This document shows positions 55,092 to 60,457 of a stretch of DNA of 60,457 bases, piece by piece. Each line of letters begins with the position of its first letter. The first letter of the stretch is position 1. Location of the stretch: assembly GCF_000332055.1 (NCBI RefSeq), contig NZ_ALVZ01000215.1:1-60457 (forward strand), in the 5' to 3' direction. The position numbers were made by a program, and so were the translations under genes. The notes under the pieces were generated by a model. The model searched no databases. It worked only from the letters and a program-made list of their open reading frames with translations, and had not been told where the DNA came from. This DNA is from Xenococcus sp. PCC 7305. Its GTDB lineage: Bacteria; Cyanobacteriota; Cyanobacteriia; Cyanobacteriales; Xenococcaceae.

Positions 55092-55859
55092 ATGAAGCGA
55101 CAGAAACAATTAGCTAATTTTTTGATTAAGTCCGTTAAGAAATCTCACATCACATTAATGGGTGTGACTCTCGGAACTCTAGGATTGCTCCATAGTATGA
55201 CCCCATCTGCGATCGCAGAAAATTATTTTGGCAACAATAATATTCAGTTTGACCAAGATACAATTATTGAATTTGAATTTATCGAATCCCATGGCGCCTA
55301 TCAATCAACTTTTGGAGTGCTCGATATCGATTCTTGCCAGACTCAACCAGGAGGCGAAATCATTCTCAGCTCTTGCGACAAGACCGCTTTACTAGTAGAA
55401 GCCAAAGCATCTGACGCTCACGACACAGTGGCTCGCAGCTCAACCTATGAAGATTCTTTGGTCAATCAGTCCCGAGAAACAGACTTTGTGGGAACCCCAG
55501 GAAATACAGTGCCTCGCCCCATGAGTGAGTTTAAGTTTGAAGCGGGGAAAAGGTATGCTTTTTACCTAGAATCTTCCTTCAATGGCGGATTTGCGGGGAT
55601 CGTCTATTCCTCAACGGACTTAAATAGCCAAGGGAATGTCCAGGCTATTTTTGAGGAAGGTTCTGTCGCCACCGCTCAACTAGTTTCCCGCCAAAATGTT
55701 CCTGACAGCAATGTCAACCAATATGAAGCGCTGATTAATGGGGGGGTTCTGATTCGTTTTGACGATACTGGCTCTCAACTCGTTAAAACAGACTATCAAG
55801 ATGTTGACTTTGATGATTTTGTCGTGGGCATTGGGGGCTACCAAGTGGATTGTAATTAG
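55092..55859 (+). CDS. Exported hypothetical protein, DUF4114-like ending
   Basis: About 255 residues. The start is the ATG at 55092 with TAGGAGAA upstream; the open frame reaches 55068. The signal is LMGVTLGTLGLLHSMTPSAIAE. The body is beta-rich and ends DDFVVGIGGYQVDC, reminiscent of DUF4114-like proteins. The 3' end overlaps the leftward gene at 55783-56661 by 77 bases. Family and function are not established. Confidence 0.65.
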   Translation: MKRQKQLANFLIKSVKKSHITLMGVTLGTLGLLHSMTPSAIAENYFGNNNIQFDQDTIIEFEFIESHGAYQSTFGVLDIDSCQTQPGGEIILSSCDKTALLVEAKASDAHDTVARSSTYEDSLVNQSRETDFVGTPGNTVPRPMSEFKFEAGKRYAFYLESSFNGGFAGIVYSSTDLNSQGNVQAIFEEGSVATAQLVSRQNVPDSNVNQYEALINGGVLIRFDDTGSQLVKTDYQDVDFDDFVVGIGGYQVDCN

Positions 55860-56661
55860 TATTACGAGCAACTTGAAACTCTGAACGGATCATCCCACCA
55901 TCTATTTGCATCTGACTCATTAATGATGGAGGTAGATTATGAGGATTAATGTCAAAGCTAACTAAAGATACCTGCCCTTTTCCAGAAGCCAAATTTGTTA
56001 GTTTCCAGCGAAAAGTTGTTAATACCTCCCATTCGGCTTTTTTCTGAGCTTGATTATAGCTTTTGACACCGACTAAATGGGTTATAAAATCAATTGATTC
56101 TTGATCTTTTAGTCTATAGTCAGAAGGCATATCCTCAAAGATTAACTCAAACTGATTCTTAACCTGATGATGTTGGTAATTATGCCGGGAACGACAATTT
56201 TCACAGGATTCTATATCCCAATAGAAAGGAAAATTATCAGCTCCATCATATTGATAACCGCCAAATGGTGGATCATTATAAGGAGTTACCAATTTATCCC
56301 CTTTATTATTAGCTATGCCATGGGGATCCTTTTCTACGTAATTCACCCAGTTAAAGTTTTTGTAACCCAAAGTTGCCGCTAAAGACTTTAAGGAAATTTT
56401 TTGTCCTCGATTATCTTGAGGAGAGAATTTAGCTAATATTCTTGAATTTTCTAGGGAAACAGAAATTTGCTCTGCGAAAGGAAAATTCTTCAGAGATATA
56501 GTATTTTTACTGATTTTGTCAGCAGCAAATTCTGGGATAGTAGAGCATGAAGATTGACCAATTGTGTTTTCTGGATTAGCAATATTGGCATCTGCCTTTA
56601 CTGTCATTGTTAGTAAATTACCAACAGCGAGTAAAGCAACTATAGGAGATAAAAACTTCAT
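55783..56661 (-). CDS. Exported hypothetical protein
   Basis: About 292 residues from the ATG at 56661 (MKFLSPIVALLAVGNLLTMT), a signal peptide. The frame is also open to 56697. The mature part has a CENCRSRHNYQHH motif that could bind metal, and NINP/DIN-rich segments. No family is recognised. The last 77 bases overlap the 3' end of the rightward exported gene; the C-terminus (NHQSQHLDSLF) may thus be read-through of the neighbour's antisense strand. Confidence 0.55.
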   Translation of the reverse strand: MKFLSPIVALLAVGNLLTMTVKADANIANPENTIGQSSCSTIPEFAADKISKNTISLKNFPFAEQISVSLENSRILAKFSPQDNRGQKISLKSLAATLGYKNFNWVNYVEKDPHGIANNKGDKLVTPYNDPPFGGYQYDGADNFPFYWDIESCENCRSRHNYQHHQVKNQFELIFEDMPSDYRLKDQESIDFITHLVGVKSYNQAQKKAEWEVLTTFRWKLTNLASGKGQVSLVSFDINPHNLPPSLMSQMQIDGGMIRSEFQVARNTNYNPLGSPQCPRQNHQSQHLDSLF

Positions 56662-56939
56662 TTGATTCTTATATAAAAAATTAAATATAAGAATCATCTT
56701 ATTGCATATATTTACTTACGTGGTAATACTTACAATGCTTAGTCGTTAATCTTTAGTTTTACTTTAGCTAAAAGATAAGATTTGCCAGAATGTAAAGCTC
56801 TCTACACTTTGGTTACTGAATAAAACAAGACTGAAAACTTTAGATAATTATTGGATAAATATGCGTAGAAATTCTGAGAATTGGGAATAATCTGGACTAG
56901 GGCTTGTAATCTGAATCTCTCTATCGGTTTCTTAAAAAG

Positions 56940-58283
56940 ATGGCAATAATAATGCTCAATTTATTGGTAGCATGGAATAAAAAATCAAAATTAAATCTTC
57001 TAAATAGATTGCGCAAAAGGAAGAACAGAGTTCGGCCCAAGCAGCAAAAGTTCTGTTTATCAATAATCACTCAATTTTACCCTCCTGACTACGCTGCAAC
57101 AGGCCAGTTAATTCAAGAGCTGGCAACTCAGTTAGGAGATGAGAATGTGCGAGTAAGTGTCTTTACGGGACAACCTGGCTATGCTTTTAGTAACAGTAGA
57201 GCACCGAGAATAGAGGAAAATCAGCGAGTAAAAGTCAAGAGAACTCGTGCTACTCAGTTATTATCTAAAAAAATTCTGGGAAAAGCCTTGAATGGCATTA
57301 TTTTTAGTGTTCGAGCTGGGTTACATATCATCAGACATCGCAAGAACCAGGATGTTCTCCTTTTAACAACTGCCCCACCATTTCTCTTTACGGTAGGTTA
57401 TTTGGCCAATATATTTTTTAAGACGCCGTATGTTTGTTTAGTTTACGATTTATATCCGGATGTCGTGACAGAATTTGGGTTGATTTCTTCCCAAAATGCG
57501 ATCGCAAAACTATGGAATTGGTGTAACAATCGCATTTGGTCGAGAGCTCAAGGAATTATTGTCCTCAGCGATACAATGAAGGACCGTATTGTCGCCAAGC
57601 ATCCTCGAACCAGTTCAAAAATAGCAGTGATTCATAATTGGGCAAATGCCGACTGGATTAAACCGATCTCCAAAGAACAAAACTGGTTTGCCTATGAGCA
57701 TGGCACCCATCATAAATTTACGGTTCTTTATTCTGGTAATTTGGGGCGTTGTCATGATTTGGAGACGATGCTTGGCACCATCAAACTACTCAAAGATGAA
57801 GAGATAAGATTTGTGTTTATTGGCGCGGGAGTCAAACATGAATTATGCCGTCAGACTGTCAAAGAATGGGGTTTGCGAAATTGCACTTTTTTACCTTATC
57901 AGGATCGCTCATATCTTCCTTATTCGTTAACCTCTTGTGATTTAGCTTTAGTGAGTATTGCTCCCGGTATGGAAGGAGTGGTTGTGCCCAGCAAATTATA
58001 TGGTGTTATGGCTGCAGGCAGGGCGATCGCAGCTATTTGTGAACCCCATTCCTATTTACGGTCATTAATTGATGATGCCAATTGCGGTGCTTGCTTTAAT
58101 AATGGGGATAGTGAAGGTTTAGCTGAATTTATCCGTTTTCTTGCTAAAGATCCCCAAACTGCGAGTAAAATGGGGCAATCTGGACGCAAGCATTTAGAAG
58201 CAAACTTTACCCCTCAAATTATTGCTCAACAATATCAAGAAATTTTGAATCCTCAGACTCAGTCAATAACTATTTCACGATGA
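56940..58283 (+). CDS. Glycosyltransferase family 4 (WbuB-like)
   Basis: A 447-residue GT-B fold enzyme that transfers sugars from nucleotide donors, probably in surface polysaccharide synthesis. Acceptor domain: FYPPDYAATGQLIQELATQL near residue 45. Donor domain: FTVLYSGNLGRCHDLETML, and the GT4 motif EGVVVPSKLYGVMAAGRAI (the E-x7-E-like region). No signal peptide. Donor and acceptor are unknown. Confidence 0.9.
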   Translation: MAIIMLNLLVAWNKKSKLNLLNRLRKRKNRVRPKQQKFCLSIITQFYPPDYAATGQLIQELATQLGDENVRVSVFTGQPGYAFSNSRAPRIEENQRVKVKRTRATQLLSKKILGKALNGIIFSVRAGLHIIRHRKNQDVLLLTTAPPFLFTVGYLANIFFKTPYVCLVYDLYPDVVTEFGLISSQNAIAKLWNWCNNRIWSRAQGIIVLSDTMKDRIVAKHPRTSSKIAVIHNWANADWIKPISKEQNWFAYEHGTHHKFTVLYSGNLGRCHDLETMLGTIKLLKDEEIRFVFIGAGVKHELCRQTVKEWGLRNCTFLPYQDRSYLPYSLTSCDLALVSIAPGMEGVVVPSKLYGVMAAGRAIAAICEPHSYLRSLIDDANCGACFNNGDSEGLAEFIRFLAKDPQTASKMGQSGRKHLEANFTPQIIAQQYQEILNPQTQSITISR

Positions 58284-58298
58284 TCATTCGACAATGGA

Positions 58299-58568
58299 TT
58301 ATTCCTCAATAGGTGGTTCGCTACTTTGAGTATTGATTAATTTAGATGCCGGGCGATCGCTGCTCCAAGACCACCAAGCAGTACCACATTGACAAAGATA
58401 AAATTCTTGCCATTTCCGACGCTGATCATATCCGACAACCGGAGCCCGACGATTGAGCCAAACATGAGTCGCACTTTCAGTATTCTCTCTACAGGCAGGG
58501 CAACAAAATCTCACAGCATGAACTGCTTTTTCTGTCCAGGTTGGAGGAATGGGGTTAAAGGCGTCCAT
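58299..58568 (-). CDS. Small zinc-ribbon-like hypothetical protein
   Basis: An 89-residue product with CCPACRE and YLCQCGTAWW, a Cys4 pair typical of zinc ribbons, and Trp-rich sequence. It resembles small conserved cyanobacterial proteins of unknown function. It is convergent with the glycosyltransferase gene. An ATTAAAA heptamer run precedes it (upstream on the minus strand). Confidence 0.6.
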   Translation of the reverse strand: MDAFNPIPPTWTEKAVHAVRFCCPACRENTESATHVWLNRRAPVVGYDQRRKWQEFYLCQCGTAWWSWSSDRPASKLINTQSSEPPIEE

Positions 58569-58573
58569 AGGGA

Positions 58574-58601
58574 ATTGAAAATTAAAAATTAAAAATGGAA
58601 A
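58574..58601. repeat. Heptamer tandem repeat (ATTAAAA)
   Basis: ATTGAAA, ATTAAAA, ATTAAAA, ATGGAAA in period 7, directly upstream of the small leftward zinc-ribbon gene. Confidence 0.65.
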
Positions 58602-58689
58602 ATGGGTTTTGGGCTTAAAGTTGTAGCAGTTTGAATTTTATCGTCTAAAATCTTAAGTACAAATAACATAACATAGCTATATTTAGAAG

Positions 58690-58881
58690 ATGATCTTACC
58701 TGGTGCAACGGTTAAAGTTAAGAATCCCGACGATATCTACTTCAATTTTGAAGGGCTTGTACAGCGCATCGATGATGATCGAGTTGCCGTATTATTTGAG
58801 GGTGGCAACTGGGATAAACTAGTCACATTTGGCCTTTCGGAGCTTGAATCAGTACAACTCAAAGTAGGCAAAAAAAAGTAA
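58690..58881 (+). CDS. ndhS: NAD(P)H-quinone oxidoreductase subunit NdhS
   Basis: A 63-residue SH3-like protein, the ferredoxin-binding subunit of photosynthetic NDH-1. Visible conserved sequence: [20 protein letters not shown] and [19 protein letters not shown]. Length fits cyanobacterial NdhS (about 60-70). It acts in cyclic electron flow around photosystem I, taking electrons from ferredoxin. A GGGATGA heptamer array follows. Confidence 0.92.
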   Translation: MILPGATVKVKNPDDIYFNFEGLVQRIDDDRVAVLFEGGNWDKLVTFGLSELESVQLKVGKKK

Positions 58882-58892
58882 CTTTATGAAAA

Positions 58893-58936
58893 GGGATGAG
58901 ATGTGAGGGATGAGGGATGAAGGATGAAGGATGAGG
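58893..58936. repeat. Heptamer tandem repeat (GGGATGA)
   Basis: GGGATGA/AGGATGA units in period 7 between ndhS and the HAS-barrel-like gene; same class as at 29162. Confidence 0.8.
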
Positions 58937-58990
58937 AAAAGCCAGTTTTTTCCCTTTTACTGATAACTAAATCACTGAATAACTGAAAAG

Positions 58991-59662
58991 ATGCGTTTAC
59001 CTTTACCTCAGTTTGCGACGGAAGATCGACAGGCCAGTCATATTGGAGAAGTTATTGAAACTGCAACGACTCAATATACGGCTCAATGTTTAGAGCCAGA
59101 AGATTTGAAATTTCCTCAGATGCCGCCTTTTGGTAGTTGGGTAAAATCTTTTGATGAGGAATCGGGAAATAAGATTTTGTCAGTTGTCACCTATGTGACA
59201 ACCACCCCGATCGATTCTGTGCATCGTGCTAGGGCCTTGGGTCTATCCCTAAGCGAATTGCGAGAACAACAACCCCAGATTTTCGCGATGTTGAAAACTG
59301 AATTTAAAGCTGCGATCGTGGGGTACGAAATTCCTGAAAATTCTCTAAGCATTAATGCCCCTAGCAATTTTGGCAAGGTTTATCAGTATTTGCCGCCTCG
59401 TCCACCGCAAATTCACCAAGGAGTTTATCAATGTGAGCCGGCTGAAGTAATTAACTTCACCGAAAAACTCGATTTTCTCCGAACTCTATTACAAGCCAAA
59501 GATATTCCCGTGGAGTCCTTAGTTGCTGCTGCTATTCGTGATGTTTACCGCCTCAGAAGGGCTAATCGCCAATGGTTAGTTCAAGTAGGCCGAACACTTA
59601 GTACTTTACTTAAGGATGATTATGACCGCTTACGTTACATTTTAAGTCAAATCCATATTTAG
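58991..59662 (+). CDS. HAS-barrel-like conserved cyanobacterial protein
   Basis: A 223-residue soluble protein. The N-terminal half (IGEVIETATTQYTAQCLE, FGSWVKSFDEESGNKILSVV) resembles the HAS barrel found at the start of HerA-type ATPases, but no ATPase domain follows. The C-terminal half is helical (RLRRANRQWLVQVGRTL). Well conserved in cyanobacteria as far as I recall, with no known function. Confidence 0.7.
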   Translation: MRLPLPQFATEDRQASHIGEVIETATTQYTAQCLEPEDLKFPQMPPFGSWVKSFDEESGNKILSVVTYVTTTPIDSVHRARALGLSLSELREQQPQIFAMLKTEFKAAIVGYEIPENSLSINAPSNFGKVYQYLPPRPPQIHQGVYQCEPAEVINFTEKLDFLRTLLQAKDIPVESLVAAAIRDVYRLRRANRQWLVQVGRTLSTLLKDDYDRLRYILSQIHI

Positions 59663-59699
59663 AAATATCGCAATTGACATAAATGCGATCGCCATACCA

Positions 59700-59719
59700 T
59701 CGTATTTATACGGTTTTTT
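59700..59719 (+). terminator. Possible terminator of the HAS-barrel gene
   Basis: CGTA-TTTA-TACG followed by GTTTTTTG; the stem is short, but the T-run and position fit. Confidence 0.35.
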
Positions 59720-59742
59720 GTTTGAAGTCAGGGAATTCTGTT

Positions 59743-59773
59743 AAAAAAAATCCCTCAATTGTCGGATGAGGGA
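59743..59773 (-). terminator. Leftward terminator-like hairpin 1
   Basis: TCCCTCA and TGAGGGA pair with a nine-base loop, and eight A residues precede it on the plus strand, so leftward RNA would end in U8. Confidence 0.55.
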
Positions 59774-59881
59774 CTCGTTTGTTTCTTATATATAGTTGTA
59801 TCTACCATTGTACTATGTAATCATTCTATTATTCTCAATTTGATGAGAAATTCAAGAAACTTTTACTCATGAAATTCCAGT

Positions 59882-59913
59882 AAAAAAAATCTCCCAATTG
59901 TTAAATGGAAGAT
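59882..59913 (-). terminator. Leftward terminator-like hairpin 2
   Basis: Eight A residues on the plus strand (U8 leftward), then an imperfect stem between ATCTCCC and GGAAGAT around AATTGTTAAAT. It resembles hairpin 1 about 140 bases away (both have A8-TC...CAATTGT). Confidence 0.5.
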
Positions 59914-60074
59914 CGATTTTACCTTATAGTGTCGTGGAGAACACTTACAAAAGTTACTCCCCAATAGTATTTACTATTGGAGATTGCACTTAGGAAGAAA
60001 CCCCAGACAAGACATAAATTTGTAGTTATCTAAAGCCTGGAGTTGTTATGAATTGAATTATAAATTGTAATTTC

Positions 60075-60455
60075 CTATGCAGCTTTGCGAGCTTGGATTT
60101 CGTCTAGCAAATTAGCTTGGATACTTCTTCTTTCACGATCTTCGGGGTCCATTTGTTCGCTGATTTCTGATTTTCTAGCTTGGTTAATCTCATTGAATTT
60201 TTCAATATCAGCGGGAGTGAACGGAATCTCTGCCCCTTGAGCAATTCTGACTCTTTCATAACCAAGAGCATCTAAGACATCTCCAGCTACAGACTCAAAG
60301 ATTTCAATTTCTTCATCAGTCATCGATTTGAGAAACTTCTTAGTATTTTGTTTCATAATCGGTTGAGTGACATTGCCCCATAGAGAACTAGAAGAAGCGG
60401 CATTAGTTGCTTCATTAGACTTATGGAAATTTAGCATTTTGTCCGTATACTCCAC
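60075..60455 (-). CDS. 3' end of a probable sulfotransferase gene (cut by window edge)
   Basis: At least 126 residues. The sequence SLWGNVTQPIMKQNTKKFLK, then MTDEEIEIFESVAGDVLDALGY, is like the C-terminal region of PAPS-dependent sulfotransferase-family proteins, where a tail like this follows the core domain. The frame is open to the right edge, and the GTG at 60455 is unlikely to be the true start, so most of the gene lies outside the window. Confidence 0.6.
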   Translation of the reverse strand: MEYTDKMLNFHKSNEATNAASSSSLWGNVTQPIMKQNTKKFLKSMTDEEIEIFESVAGDVLDALGYERVRIAQGAEIPFTPADIEKFNEINQARKSEISEQMDPEDRERRSIQANLLDEIQARKAA

Positions 60456-60457
60456 GC

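Larger units (their letters stand above)
59663..60074. other. Intergenic region with several hairpins
   Basis: About 410 bp between convergent genes. It holds a possible rightward terminator, two similar leftward terminator-like hairpins, and a stem-loop CCAATAGTA-TT-TACTATTGG at 59961-59980. No gene is seen. Confidence 0.55.

Overview
The window is from a cyanobacterium. It carries frequent GCGATCGC (HIP1) octamers, petL (cytochrome b6f), ndhS (NDH-1), a cyanobacteriochrome-type GAF protein, a cyanoexosortase locus and many heptanucleotide tandem repeats between genes, as in filamentous or colonial cyanobacteria. The AT-rich composition and the large surface proteins suggest a multicellular or colonial lineage; genus and species cannot be told from this sequence.

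Layout. 1-300: a small inverted-repeat (MITE-like) element and a heptamer array. 0.3-16.3 kb: mostly housekeeping and accessory metabolism (GH38 alpha-mannosidase, PhzF-like isomerase, Uma2 nuclease, glutathione peroxidase, DUF58 and LemA proteins, a two-gene ABC-2 exporter, a TPR-DUF3137 membrane protein, a chromate transporter, a VapBC toxin-antitoxin pair, IspH). 16.8-26.7 kb: one 3314-residue secreted protein with SdrD-like B domains, ten GEVED repeats and a type I secretion-like C-terminus. 26.8-29.2 kb: an exosortase-type anchored protein and a Tat-exported PhoX-like protein. 29.2-35.2 kb: a trypsin-like protease, the SulP-USP-rimM operon, an alkylsulfatase-like metallo-hydrolase and tRNA-Gly(UCC).

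35.4-47.6 kb is the most unusual part. It is a leftward cluster resembling the SspBCD DNA phosphorothioation module: a DUF4007 protein (SspB-like), a P-loop ATPase (SspC-like) and a PP-loop sulfurtransferase (SspD/DndC-like). These are joined to an HTH-HNH nuclease, a protein with a DisA-type diadenylate cyclase domain and a zinc ribbon, a MORC-like GHKL ATPase, a PLD-family nuclease and a cysteine desulfurase. My reading is that the sulfur genes mark host DNA and the other genes form a restriction or signalling arm that may use c-di-AMP or a related nucleotide. The cluster looks damaged. The PLD gene is frameshifted by an exact 5-bp tandem duplication, the SspC-like ATPase ends early with a possible remnant downstream, and a LAGLIDADG homing endonuclease sits antisense in the middle.

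47.9-60.4 kb: a stand-alone DXCF-type cyanobacteriochrome GAF protein, petL, sfsA, an Ap4A phosphorylase-like protein, a cyanoexosortase with its partner and an adjacent PFKFSP-tailed substrate, a rightward run of three exported proteins, a GT4 glycosyltransferase, ndhS, a HAS-barrel-like protein and, cut by the right edge, the 3' end of a probable sulfotransferase gene.
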